From NCBI GenBank assembly GCA_900472485.1, contig UCII01000022.1:1-41420 (forward strand): a DNA stretch of 41,420 bases, in the 5' to 3' direction. The notes under the pieces were generated by a model that was not told the origin of the DNA, searched no databases, and saw only the letters and a program-made list of their open reading frames with translations. Shown in pieces: positions 8,378 through 17,147 of the stretch (position 1 is the first letter of the stretch; every line of letters starts with the position of its first letter). The position numbers and the translations under genes were made by a program. Source of the stretch: Hyphomicrobiales bacterium (GTDB lineage: Bacteria > Pseudomonadota > Alphaproteobacteria > Rhizobiales > Rhizobiaceae).

Positions 8378-8392
8378 GGACCGATCAGGTCC
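8378..8392. promoter_or_regulatory. Perfect 15-bp dyad upstream of the creatininase-family gene
   Basis: GGACC-N5-GGTCC is a perfect inverted repeat in the 217-bp gap between the response-regulator stop and the creatininase start. It lies 128 bases before the creatininase ATG and 76 bases after the regulator stop. It could be an operator or a weak transcript-end hairpin; no T-run follows. A palindromic GCGTACGC (8341-8348) is nearby. The function is unproven. Confidence 0.3.
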
Positions 8393-8467
8393 GAAACTCG
8401 GATGGCCTCTTGATTGCTCCATCATTACGAAATTCCTCCACCTGTGCGTTGCAGATGAGGATTGACC

Positions 8468-9391
8468 TCACGGCCGATGCAGGACATGCGCGGCCTTCAC
8501 TGCCGCAGATGCGCGGTTCTCGACACCGAGCTTCACATAGATTTGTTCCAGATGCTTGTTCACCGTGCGGGCCGAAAGGCCGAGGATCTCGCCGATGTCG
8601 CGGTTCGACTTGCCCTTGGCAAGCCATAGCAGCACCTCGGATTCGCGCTGCGTCAACGCAAAGCTCTGACGCAAGGTCTCGTCATCGGCGCTCTGATTGC
8701 TCGCCGTCAGGCGAAAGAGATATTCGTCGGCGCCGATGGCGCCGAGGAAGGTGAATTGCAACGCGGCCTGACGGCCATTGCTGATGGAAAGAAGATTGTC
8801 GCGTGCCGGGCCGAGCCGTTCGCGCTCGAGCATGAAGGCGGCGATGTGTTGGGATGCCAGTTCGAGGCCATCGTCACTACCGGTGGCGGCGTTGATCAGG
8901 CGGGTTGCCTGCGGCGTCGACCAATGGATGGCGCCATTGCCCTTCACAGCGAGGAGATGGCGTCCCGCAGCGTCGAGCGCCACCCTGGCGCTCTGGGCGG
9001 AGCGGGCATTGCGCAGGTGAACGCGGATGCGGGCACGCAGCTCGTCGACATTGATCGGCTTGGTCAGATAATCCACGCCGCCCGATTCGAGCGCATGCAC
9101 CACATGTTCGGTTTCGGTGAGCCCGGTCATGAAGACGACGGGAATCTGGGCAATGCCTGCATTGGCTTTCAGCCGGCGGCAGGTCTCGAAACCATCCATT
9201 GCCGGCATGACGGCATCGAGCAGGATGAGATCGGGCGTGATGCGCTCGACGATGTTGAGCGCCGCCGAGCCCGAGGTCGCGATCAGCACGGAGAAGCCGG
9301 ACTGCTCGAGCGCATCCGTCAGGAAGCCGAGCGCCTCCGGTGAATCATCCACCAGCAAGACTATATCGCGGGGAAGGGCGGGCTCAGCCAA
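8468..9391 (-). CDS. Response regulator, REC plus LuxR-type helix-turn-helix
   Basis: This 307-residue protein starts with a receiver domain. The acidic pair is D15/D16, the phosphoacceptor D59 lies in LILLDAVMP, T90 or its neighbour G-T region follows in VVFMTG, and K111 lies in YLTKP. A middle region of about 110 residues could be PAS-like (IHWSTPQATRLINAATG). The C-terminal LuxR/NarL DNA-binding domain carries LTQRESEVLLWLAKGKSNRD and LGLSARTVNKHLEQIYVKLG. The start codon is TTG, eight bases inside the end of the histidine-kinase gene, with an AAGG ribosome-binding site upstream. Overlap with the kinase makes it the likely cognate output. The probable target is the urea-transport operon across the divergent promoter. 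Confidence 0.92.
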   Translation of the reverse strand: MAEPALPRDIVLLVDDSPEALGFLTDALEQSGFSVLIATSGSAALNIVERITPDLILLDAVMPAMDGFETCRRLKANAGIAQIPVVFMTGLTETEHVVHALESGGVDYLTKPINVDELRARIRVHLRNARSAQSARVALDAAGRHLLAVKGNGAIHWSTPQATRLINAATGSDDGLELASQHIAAFMLERERLGPARDNLLSISNGRQAALQFTFLGAIGADEYLFRLTASNQSADDETLRQSFALTQRESEVLLWLAKGKSNRDIGEILGLSARTVNKHLEQIYVKLGVENRASAAVKAAHVLHRP

Positions 9392-12300
9392 TCTGTTCTA
9401 CCTTTTCGATGTCGAAGCTGCGCAGCACGTTTAGAAAACCATCGAGATCGAAAGCCTGGACATGCGCACGCAAGGCATCGGTGAAGGGTTTGTTTTCTTC
9501 AAGCTTGGCAAGATCCGCAAGCTTTGCCTCGATACCCCTGACATAACCGATCTCGCCAAGCCGCAGCAATTCGCGGACATGCTCGATACCGGGGCTTTTC
9601 AGGGGTGGTGGCGGCTTCGGCGCGACCGGGATGGAGGCATCGGCGTAGAGCCATTTCAGCCCGAGATGCAGCGCGAGCTTGTCGCGAAGCTGGCGGATGT
9701 CGACTGGCTTCGAGATGGCGTCGTTATGGCTGTCGTCACTGTCCGTCGCTGCGGCTGCATCGCCGATATTGGCCGACAGCATGAGGATAGGCGCCGTCTG
9801 GCCGTTTTCCCTGAGCCGTGAAACGAGCTGCCAGCCGTTCATGCCGGGCATCGAGATATCGACGAGGAACAGATCCGGCTTGATCCCCTCGATCAGCGTC
9901 AGGCAGTCCGGCCCGCCGGCAGCGGTGAGCACGATGAAATCGAGTGGCGACAGTATCTCGCGCATCAACTCGCGATGATCTTCATTGTCGTCGACGACGA
10001 CGATGGTGCGGCGTGGACCTTCGTAGCCGACGATACGCTGCTCCTGCGCCGGCGGTTTCATCGGCCGGATCACGGCCGACAGCATCAAGCGCACCCTGAA
10101 GGTCGAGCCCACGTCCTTCTCGCTTGTAACAGAAATCTCGCCGCCGAGCGTATTGGTCAGCAGTTGCGTGATGGTGAGGCCGAGGCCGAGGCCGGGCATT
10201 GGTCTTATGCTGTCGGCCTCGCCGCGCTGGAAGGGCTCGTAGATACGGGTAATGTCCTTGGTCGCGATGCCGCGGCCGGTGTCCGAAACCGTGAAGGTCG
10301 CGACCTGGTTTCTGTAGCCCACCTCGAAGCGGACGGTGCCTGCATCGGTAAACTTGATGGCATTTGAAAGCAGATTGACGAGGATCTGCCGCAGCCGTTT
10401 CTCGTCGGTGCGGACATAGTCGGGCAGTGCGGCGGAACGTTCATGGATGAAGCTTAACCCTTTGGCCTGCGCCTGAGGCTGGAACATGTCGACGATCTGG
10501 TCGAGGAAATCGTGGATGTTGATCTCGTTGGAATAGACCTGCAGACGGCCGGCCTCGATCTTCGAAATATCCAGCAGCCCGTCGATCAGACCCGACAGAT
10601 GCTCGGCGCTGCGCCGGATGACTTTGAGGGAGGATTGCCGGGGTGCCGGAATGGTCTCGTCGCGCTCCAGAATTTGCGCATAGCCGAGCACGGCATTGAG
10701 CGGCGTGCGCAATTCGTGGCTTAAGCCGACTACGTAGCGGCTCTTGGCGCGGTTTGCCGCCTCCGCCGCCTCCTTGGCGCCCTGCAGAGCGGCATCCGTC
10801 TTCTTGTGGGCGGCAATTTCCTTCAAGAGCAGCGTGTTCTGACGCGAGGATTCCTCTTCGGCGACAACGCGGCTGTCATGGGCAAGCACATAGAACCAGC
10901 ACGCGACGCCGGCGATGACGGCAAAGACGAAGAAGACGATGAGGATCGTGCGGTCGACCACCGCGGCGGTCTCGGGAGAGGCTGCGCCCACCTGATGCGC
11001 GATCATTGCTAGAATAGCGCCCATGGCGGTCAGCGCCACGGCGACGGCAATGCCGTAGCGGCCGAGGCGCGTGGCGAGCTTGGCGACGATGCTTTCCGGC
11101 AGCAAGGTCTTTGCGACCGTGCCAACCTGCGTATTGAGCCGAGCTTTCGGCTTGCACATGTCATGGCAGCGGCTGTCGAGTGAACAGCAGAGCGAGCAGA
11201 TCGGCGCGGCATAGGCCGGACACCATGCCATGTCCTCCGGCTCGAAGGGGTGTTCGCAGACCGAACAGGTGATGGTGCTTAGATTCTTCCAGCTCTGGCG
11301 CGGCTTGCGGGCGAGGTAGTATTTGCCCTTGGTGGCCCAGGCGATGGCAGGCGAAGCGATGAGCGCGACGATCAGGGTGATATAGGGCGCAAGCGATGCG
11401 GCAATCGAACCGAAGGCGCCGAAATGCGCGATGAGGGCAATGGTTGCCGAAAGCGCCATGGCGCCGAGGCCGACCGGATTGATGTCGTAGAGATGCGCGC
11501 GTTTGAACTCGATGCCAGGAGGAGCCAGCCCGAGCGGCTTGTTGATGAAGAGATCGGCGGAGACGGTGCAGAGCCAGGCCATAGCAATGATCGAGAAGAT
11601 GCCGAGCGTCTCCTCCAGCAGCCGGTAGATGCCGAGTTCCATCAACAGGAGCGCGATGGCGACGTTGAAGACCAGCCAGATGACGCGGCCCGGATGGCTG
11701 TGCGTCAGCCGCGAAAAGAAGTTCGACCATGCGAGCGAGCCGGCATAGGCGTTCATGACGTTGATCTTCAGCTGCGAAATCATCACGAAGGCGGCCATCA
11801 ACAGCAATGCTGCGTTGTGCCAGGGGATCATGTAACCGAAGGCGGTCAGATACATCTGCGCGGGATCGGCGGCGCGACCTACAGGCACACCTGAAGTCAG
11901 CGTCAGGACGACCAGAAATGAACCGGCCAGCAGCTTCGGCGCCCCGATGATGACCCATCCAGGTCCGGCGAGGAAGATGGCCAAGCGATGACGCCATTTG
12001 CGGTGACCTTCCGGCGGCAGGAAGCGCAGGAAGTCGGCCTGTTCGCCGATCTGCGACATCAGCGCCAGGATGACGGCGGAAGCGGCGCCGAATTCCACCA
12101 GATCGAAGGGAGCGGCGGTACCCGGTGCGCTTGCGGGATGATGGATACCGGCAAAGGCCCGCCAGAGATCGAATTTCCCCCAGTCGGCAAAGGCAATGAA
12201 GACGAAGGGCAGGATGTTGAGAACGATCCAGAAGGGCTGCGTCAGCAGCTGAAACCGGCTGATAAGACGGACACCATGGGTGACGAGCGGGATCACCATG

Positions 12301-12773
12301 AGGGCGCTGATGATGTAACCGATCCAAACGGGTATGCCCAGCGTCAATTCCAGTGCGCCGGACATGATCGAGGCTTCGATCGCAAACAGCATGAAGGTGA
12401 AGCTGGCGTAGATCAGCGAGGTGATGGTCGAGCCGATATAGCCGAAGCTCGCGCCGCGCGTCAGAAGATCGATATCGACGCCGTGGCGGATGGCATAGCG
12501 GCTGATCGGCAGGCCCACGGCGAGCATAGCGAAGCTTGCGACGATGATGGCGTAGAAGGCGTTGGTGGTGCCATAGGAGAGCGTTATCGTGCCGCCGATC
12601 GCCTCCAGCGCCAGGAAGGAAATGGCGCCGATCGCGGTTTGCGAGATGCGTTGCGAGGAAAACTGGCGGGCGCTCTTGGCGGTGAAACGCAGGGCATAGT
12701 CTTCCAGCGTCTGGTTCGCGACCCAGCGGTTATATTCGCGTCTTACTGGAATGATGCGTTGCCGCGCAGCCAT
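9384..12773 (-). CDS. Hybrid histidine kinase fused to an NCS1 permease-like domain with a cysteine cluster
   Basis: This single open frame of 1129 residues joins several modules. Residues about 20-490 resemble an NCS1 (purine/pyrimidine/hydantoin) permease, with roughly 12 membrane helices starting at IGAISFLALEAIGGTI. A cluster of eight cysteines (503, 506, 518, 526, 529, 530, 536, 540) with H508 and H537 suggests a zinc-binding fold. Two more membrane helices (about 573-592 and 608-630) and a coiled linker follow. The HisKA domain has phosphoacceptor H686 in LSHELRTPLN. The HATPase domain has LLSNAIKF, DTGRGIA and GLGLGLTI. A receiver domain has D972 in LFLVDISMPG. The last roughly 75 residues are helical and unassigned. 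By analogy with transporter-type kinases such as CbrA, the permease part is probably the ligand sensor, possibly also a carrier. It diverges from urtA and overlaps the response-regulator gene. Confidence 0.93.
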   Translation of the reverse strand: MAARQRIIPVRREYNRWVANQTLEDYALRFTAKSARQFSSQRISQTAIGAISFLALEAIGGTITLSYGTTNAFYAIIVASFAMLAVGLPISRYAIRHGVDIDLLTRGASFGYIGSTITSLIYASFTFMLFAIEASIMSGALELTLGIPVWIGYIISALMVIPLVTHGVRLISRFQLLTQPFWIVLNILPFVFIAFADWGKFDLWRAFAGIHHPASAPGTAAPFDLVEFGAASAVILALMSQIGEQADFLRFLPPEGHRKWRHRLAIFLAGPGWVIIGAPKLLAGSFLVVLTLTSGVPVGRAADPAQMYLTAFGYMIPWHNAALLLMAAFVMISQLKINVMNAYAGSLAWSNFFSRLTHSHPGRVIWLVFNVAIALLLMELGIYRLLEETLGIFSIIAMAWLCTVSADLFINKPLGLAPPGIEFKRAHLYDINPVGLGAMALSATIALIAHFGAFGSIAASLAPYITLIVALIASPAIAWATKGKYYLARKPRQSWKNLSTITCSVCEHPFEPEDMAWCPAYAAPICSLCCSLDSRCHDMCKPKARLNTQVGTVAKTLLPESIVAKLATRLGRYGIAVAVALTAMGAILAMIAHQVGAASPETAAVVDRTILIVFFVFAVIAGVACWFYVLAHDSRVVAEEESSRQNTLLLKEIAAHKKTDAALQGAKEAAEAANRAKSRYVVGLSHELRTPLNAVLGYAQILERDETIPAPRQSSLKVIRRSAEHLSGLIDGLLDISKIEAGRLQVYSNEINIHDFLDQIVDMFQPQAQAKGLSFIHERSAALPDYVRTDEKRLRQILVNLLSNAIKFTDAGTVRFEVGYRNQVATFTVSDTGRGIATKDITRIYEPFQRGEADSIRPMPGLGLGLTITQLLTNTLGGEISVTSEKDVGSTFRVRLMLSAVIRPMKPPAQEQRIVGYEGPRRTIVVVDDNEDHRELMREILSPLDFIVLTAAGGPDCLTLIEGIKPDLFLVDISMPGMNGWQLVSRLRENGQTAPILMLSANIGDAAAATDSDDSHNDAISKPVDIRQLRDKLALHLGLKWLYADASIPVAPKPPPPLKSPGIEHVRELLRLGEIGYVRGIEAKLADLAKLEENKPFTDALRAHVQAFDLDGFLNVLRSFDIEKVEQIG

Positions 12774-12892
12774 GCTTACCCTTCAGCAGTCCCGCCATCG
12801 TCACTCCGGCAGTTCAGAGATGTCGTAACATGGATCGAGGTGGTGCTTAAGGGCATGAGAGTGCCGAAAACTGCACATTTCGCCCCGGCGCC

Positions 12893-12908
12893 TACGTCAT
12901 TTTACGTA
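12893..12908. promoter_or_regulatory. Paired ACGT sites in the kinase/urtA divergent promoter
   Basis: TACGT at 12893-12897 and TACGTA at 12903-12908 place two ACGT palindromes exactly 10 bp apart, one helical turn. They lie about 100 bases before the urtA start and 120 bases before the kinase start. The spacing suits side-by-side binding by a dimeric regulator, and the neighbouring LuxR-type response regulator is the natural candidate. I saw no convincing sigma-54 promoter in this 230-bp region. The binding assignment is inference. Confidence 0.4.
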
Positions 12909-13003
12909 TGTGGTTTCCAGAAGGAGCGCCGGATAGTCGCGGAAGGCAACGGTTAATCCTTATTTACCGGCCGTTGCGGCAGACAAAAAGAGGGGAACCA
13001 CGG

Positions 13004-14293
13004 ATGAAATTCAAGACTCTCGTCTCCGGCGCGCTGCTCGGCGCCATCATGTCCACCACAGCATTCCACGGCGCTTTCGCGGCCGACGACACCATCAAGG
13101 TCGGCGTCCTGCATTCGCTGTCTGGCACCATGGCGATCTCGGAAACGACGCTGAAGGATGCCATGCTGATGCTCATCGACGAGCAGAACAAGAAGGGCGG
13201 CGTTCTCGGCAAGAAGCTCGAGCCCGTCGTCGTCGACCCGGCTTCCGACTGGCCGCTCTTTGCCGAAAAGGCTCGCGAGCTGATCCAGAAGGACAAGGTC
13301 TCGGCCGTATTCGGCTGCTGGACCTCCGTGTCGCGCAAGTCGGTGCTGCCGGTCTTCAAGGAACTGAATTCGATCCTGTTCTATCCGGTGCAGTTCGAAG
13401 GCGAAGAATCCGAGCGTAACGTCTTCTACACCGGCGCCGCTCCCAACCAGCAGGCGATCCCGGCTGTCGACTACCTGATGAAGAACGAAGGCGTGCAGCG
13501 CTGGGTGCTTGAAGGCACCGACTATGTCTATCCGCGCACGACCAACAAGATCCTCGAAGCCTATCTGAAGTCCAAGGGCGTCAAGGACGAAGACATCATC
13601 ATCAACTACACGCCGTTCGGCTTCTCCGACTGGCAGACGGAAGTCTCCAAGATCAAGGCTTTTGGCGCGGCCGGCAAGAAGACGGCCGTCGTCTCCACCA
13701 TCAACGGCGACGCCAACGTTCCCTTCTACAAGGAACTGGGCAACCAGGGCGTCAAGGCCGAGGATATTCCGGTCGTCGCCTTCTCGGTCGGCGAGGAAGA
13801 GCTTGCCGGTGTCGACACCAAGCCGCTGGTTGGCCATCTCGCAGCCTGGAACTACTTCCAGTCCGTCGACACACCGGCCAATGCCGCCTTCATCAAGGAA
13901 TGGCACGCCTATACCAAGAACGACAAGCGTGTGACCAACGACCCAATGGAAGCTGCCTATATCGGCTTCAATATGTGGGTGAAGGCCGTCGAGAAGGCCG
14001 GCACGACCGATCCGGACAAGGTGATCGACGCGCTCGTCGGCGTCTCGGTGCCGAACCTCACCGGCGGCACCGCCACCATGATGCCAAACCACTACATCAC
14101 CAAGCCGGTCCTGATCGGCGAAGTGCAGGAAAACGGCCAGTTCGACGTCGTTTCGCAGACCCCCGCAGTGGTCGGCAAGGAATGGTCCGATTACCTGCCT
14201 GACAGCAAGGACCTAATCTCGGATTGGCGTATGCCGATGAACTGCGGCAACTTCAACGTCACCACCGGCAAGTGCGGCGGCAAGGGCTCCTGA
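13004..14293 (+). CDS. urtA: Urea ABC transporter, periplasmic binding protein UrtA
   Basis: The 429-residue protein has a Sec signal peptide with a likely cut after AFA near residue 25. The mature protein is a type-I periplasmic binding protein beginning IKVGVLHSLSGTMAISE. The family marks DPASDWPLFAEKA, VFGCWTSVSRKSVLPVF and LFYPVQFEGEE match UrtA/AmiC-type urea and short-amide binders. The ATG at 13004 follows AGGGGA by seven bases; in-frame codons upstream lack such a site. It is the first gene of a five-gene urea operon and delivers urea to UrtBC. Urt systems elsewhere are usually under nitrogen control; here the divergent two-component gene suggests an additional local signal. Confidence 0.96.
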   Translation: MKFKTLVSGALLGAIMSTTAFHGAFAADDTIKVGVLHSLSGTMAISETTLKDAMLMLIDEQNKKGGVLGKKLEPVVVDPASDWPLFAEKARELIQKDKVSAVFGCWTSVSRKSVLPVFKELNSILFYPVQFEGEESERNVFYTGAAPNQQAIPAVDYLMKNEGVQRWVLEGTDYVYPRTTNKILEAYLKSKGVKDEDIIINYTPFGFSDWQTEVSKIKAFGAAGKKTAVVSTINGDANVPFYKELGNQGVKAEDIPVVAFSVGEEELAGVDTKPLVGHLAAWNYFQSVDTPANAAFIKEWHAYTKNDKRVTNDPMEAAYIGFNMWVKAVEKAGTTDPDKVIDALVGVSVPNLTGGTATMMPNHYITKPVLIGEVQENGQFDVVSQTPAVVGKEWSDYLPDSKDLISDWRMPMNCGNFNVTTGKCGGKGS

Positions 14294-14312
14294 TTTCAGC
14301 CGACGCAAGATC

Positions 14313-14340
14313 GCCGCGGGCAGGCTTTTCTGGCCGCGGC
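14313..14340 (+). promoter_or_regulatory. Strong intercistronic hairpin between urtA and urtB
   Basis: GCCGCGG pairs with CCGCGGC, followed after a G-G mismatch by CAG/CTG around the loop GCTTTT. The hairpin fills much of the 67-bp gap after the binding-protein gene. It has no T-run, so it is more likely an mRNA-stabilising or partial-attenuation element that lets UrtA exceed the membrane subunits than a full terminator. Confidence 0.6.
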
Positions 14341-14360
14341 AGCTTGAGGGGACTAGCGCA

Positions 14361-15986
14361 ATGTTCGACAAATTCGTTTACCGCATTGCCTTGGCGCTGG
14401 TCGCCGGCTTCTGCCTGGTGTTGGCGCTGACGGCCACAGGTCTGCGCGCCCAGGAAGACGCCCACGGCCTCATCAATTCCCTCGGCCAGGCCAATTTCCA
14501 GAAGGCCGGGGATATCGTCCAAAGCCTTGCGAAGTCAGGCGATCCAAAAGTGGTGCCGGCATTGCAGGCCTTCTCCGACGGCGATCTCTACGTCAGGAAA
14601 TCCGACAATCAGGTGTTCATCGCCAAATCCTCCGGCGACATGATGGATCTGGTGGATCCTTTGACCGGGCAAGGGGCCGGTCAGGAAGCCAAGGACAATC
14701 TCGGCAAGATCAAGATCAACAACAATCTGCGCCGTGCGGTTCGCGCGGCTCTCGGCGGTCTGACGCTGATGAGCCCGGATCGTGCGACGCGGCTAGAGGC
14801 GGCGCAATCCATTCTGAAGGCGCCGAGTGCGGATTCGCTTGATGCCGTGGAGACCGCACTGCAGAGCGAAAAGGACGCCGACATTCGCGGTGTGCTTGAA
14901 CGTGCAAGGGCGGTTGCCGTGCTTGGCTCGGACCGTCCGATCGAGGAAAAAAAGGCAGCGATCGAGACGATCAAGAACGAAGGCGGGCGGGATGCCATCG
15001 GCATTCTCTCGTCGGTTTCCGTCGATGATAGCCTGAAGCCCGATGTGGCTGCCGCCATTGCCGGCATCCAAGAGCAGTTGAAATTCTGGGATGCGGTGCA
15101 AAATGTCTGGTACGGCCTGTCGCTCGGCTCCGTGCTGCTGCTGGCCGCCATCGGCCTTGCGATTACCTTCGGTGTCATGGGTATCATCAATATGGCGCAT
15201 GGCGAGATGGTGATGCTCGGCGCTTACTCGACCTTCGTGGTTCAAAGTATTATTCGGACCTCATATCCCGAGCTATTCGACTGGTCGCTGGCCATTGCCC
15301 TGCCGATCGCCTTCCTCGTCACCGGCGCCGTCGGTCTCGTCATCGAGCGCGGCGTCATCCGCTTTCTCTATGGGAGGCCGCTCGAAACGCTGCTCGCCAC
15401 CTGGGGCATTTCGCTGATCCTGCAGCAGGCGGTGCGCTCGATCTTCGGGCCAACCAATCAGGAGGTTGGCAACCCCTCCTGGATGTCCGGTTCCTTCGAC
15501 CTCGGCTATCTCTCGGTCACCTGGAACCGGCTCTGGATCATCGTCTTTTCGCTCGGTGTTTTCGTGGCGCTCCTGCTGCTCCTCAAGCGCTCGGCTTTTG
15601 GATTGCAAATGCGGGCGGTGACGCAGAACCGGCGCATGGCGTCTTCGATGGGGATTCGCACCTCCTGGGTCGATGCCTTCACCTTTGCGCTGGGATCCGG
15701 CATTGCCGGCATGGCGGGTGTGGCGCTCTCGCAGATCGACAACGTCTCGCCAAACCTCGGCCAGGGCTACATCATCGACAGCTTCATGGTCGTGGTGTTT
15801 GGCGGCGTCGGCAATCTCTGGGGGACGCTCGTCGGCGCCTTCTCGCTCGGCATCCTCAACAAGTTCCTCGAACCCTATGCGGGAGCGGTGCTCGGCAAGA
15901 TCCTGGTTCTCATCCTTATCATCCTCTTCATCCAGAAACGTCCGCGCGGCCTCTTCGCGCTCAAGGGAAGGGCGGTGGAAGCATGA
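14361..15986 (+). CDS. urtB: Urea ABC transporter permease UrtB
   Basis: The protein has 541 residues. A signal-like N-terminal segment ending near LRAQ is followed by about 200 residues of helical, HEAT-like extracytoplasmic domain, usual in UrtB. From about residue 250 comes a LivH-type permease core with eight or so membrane helices. Marks include GIINMAHGEMVMLGAYST, GRPLETLLATWGISLILQQ and the terminal IQKRPRGLFA. It forms the translocation channel with UrtC. A GAGGGG ribosome-binding site lies about ten bases upstream of the ATG. The stop overlaps the urtC start as ATGA. A run of seven A bases (about 14945-14951) encodes E-E-K-K in frame and does not disrupt the gene. Confidence 0.95.
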   Translation: MFDKFVYRIALALVAGFCLVLALTATGLRAQEDAHGLINSLGQANFQKAGDIVQSLAKSGDPKVVPALQAFSDGDLYVRKSDNQVFIAKSSGDMMDLVDPLTGQGAGQEAKDNLGKIKINNNLRRAVRAALGGLTLMSPDRATRLEAAQSILKAPSADSLDAVETALQSEKDADIRGVLERARAVAVLGSDRPIEEKKAAIETIKNEGGRDAIGILSSVSVDDSLKPDVAAAIAGIQEQLKFWDAVQNVWYGLSLGSVLLLAAIGLAITFGVMGIINMAHGEMVMLGAYSTFVVQSIIRTSYPELFDWSLAIALPIAFLVTGAVGLVIERGVIRFLYGRPLETLLATWGISLILQQAVRSIFGPTNQEVGNPSWMSGSFDLGYLSVTWNRLWIIVFSLGVFVALLLLLKRSAFGLQMRAVTQNRRMASSMGIRTSWVDAFTFALGSGIAGMAGVALSQIDNVSPNLGQGYIIDSFMVVVFGGVGNLWGTLVGAFSLGILNKFLEPYAGAVLGKILVLILIILFIQKRPRGLFALKGRAVEA

Positions 15987-17143
15987 TCACGGCCTTCATC
16001 CTCCGCTCGCTCGACCGTCGGATCAGCATCGCCATCGCGATCCTGCTTGCCGTGGCGGTGCTCGTGCCGCTGTCGAACCTGGCTCTGCCGGAAACGAGTG
16101 CGCTACATGTGCCGACCTATTTGATGTCGCTGTTCGGCAAATATCTGACCTATGCGCTGCTCGCCTTGGCGCTTGATCTGGTCTGGGGCTATTGCGGCAT
16201 TCTCTCGCTCGGCCACGGCGCCTTCTTTGCACTCGGCGGCTATGCGATGGGCATGTATCTGATGCGGCAGATCGGTTCGCGCGGCACCTACGGCAATCCG
16301 ATCCTGCCCGACTTCATGGTCTTTCTGAACTGGAAGGAGCTGCCCTGGTTCTGGTACGGCTTCGACCAGTTCTGGTTCGCCATGCTGATGGTGCTCGCAG
16401 CACCCGGCCTGCTCGCCTTCGTTTTCGGTTGGTTTGCCTTTCGCTCACGCGTCAACGGCGTCTATCTGTCGATCATCACGCAGGCGATGACCTATGCGCT
16501 GCTGCTTGCCTTCTTCCGAAACGACATGGGTTTCGGCGGCAATAACGGCCTGACCGACTTCAAGGATATTCTCGGCTTCAATATCCAGGCCGATGGCACG
16601 CGTGCCGTGCTGTTCGCCATCACGGCCGTGTTCCTGGCGTTTGCCTTGATGCTGTCCTCGTCCATCGTGCGCTCGAAGTTCGGCAAGGTGCTTGTGGGCG
16701 TACGCGATGCTGAAAGCCGTACGCGCTTCCTGGGCTATCGCGTCGAACATATGAAGCTCTTCGTTTTCGTCGTATCGGCCATGATGGCCGGTATTGCCGG
16801 CGCGCTCTACGTGCCGCAGATCGGCATCATCAATCCCGGAGAATTTGCGCCTGCCAATTCGATCGAAGTGGTCATCTGGACGGCCGTCGGCGGCCGGGCC
16901 ACCCTGATAGGGCCTATCATCGGCGCCATCCTCGTCAACGGCGGCAAGACTGTTTTCACCGGCCTATTCCCCGATTTCTGGTTGTTTGCGCTTGGTGGCC
17001 TCTTCGTGGCCGTGACGTTGTTCCTGCCGAAGGGCATCGTTGGCACCATCGCGCAGTATTTTGGCAAGACACGCCGGCCGGCAAGCCCGCCGCCCGAGGC
17101 TGCGAAGGATGAAGCCGACAAGTCCGTACAGGCTGCGGAGTAG
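15983..17143 (+). CDS. urtC: Urea ABC transporter permease UrtC
   Basis: The 386-residue inner-membrane protein is of the LivM type. Marks include YALLALALDLVWGYCGILSL, GHGAFFALGGYAMGMYLM and the conserved cytoplasmic loop KVLVGVRDAESRTRFLGYRV, which contacts the ATPases. The C-terminal tail is charged and proline/alanine-rich. The start overlaps urtB by four bases, and its own stop lies four bases before urtD, so translation is coupled along urtBCD. It pairs with UrtB in the membrane. Confidence 0.95.
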   Translation: MITAFILRSLDRRISIAIAILLAVAVLVPLSNLALPETSALHVPTYLMSLFGKYLTYALLALALDLVWGYCGILSLGHGAFFALGGYAMGMYLMRQIGSRGTYGNPILPDFMVFLNWKELPWFWYGFDQFWFAMLMVLAAPGLLAFVFGWFAFRSRVNGVYLSIITQAMTYALLLAFFRNDMGFGGNNGLTDFKDILGFNIQADGTRAVLFAITAVFLAFALMLSSSIVRSKFGKVLVGVRDAESRTRFLGYRVEHMKLFVFVVSAMMAGIAGALYVPQIGIINPGEFAPANSIEVVIWTAVGGRATLIGPIIGAILVNGGKTVFTGLFPDFWLFALGGLFVAVTLFLPKGIVGTIAQYFGKTRRPASPPPEAAKDEADKSVQAAE

Positions 17144-17147
17144 GACC

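Noticed and set aside
9384..12773. Frameshift fusion of a separate permease gene and kinase gene
   Set aside because: The frame is continuous, with linker, cysteine cluster and extra helices between the parts, and no internal start with a strong ribosome-binding site was noted.
12774..13003. Sigma-54 promoter before urtA
   Set aside because: Urea operons often have nitrogen-controlled promoters, so I looked for GG-N10-GC with the usual context and found no convincing match.
12953..14092. 379-codon open frame antisense to urtA
   Set aside because: The urtA gene on the other strand has a signal peptide and full family motifs; the antisense frame has none.
14945..14951. Seven-A run in urtB as a possible slippage or error site
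   Set aside because: The frame is intact on both sides and the protein has the normal family length and motifs.
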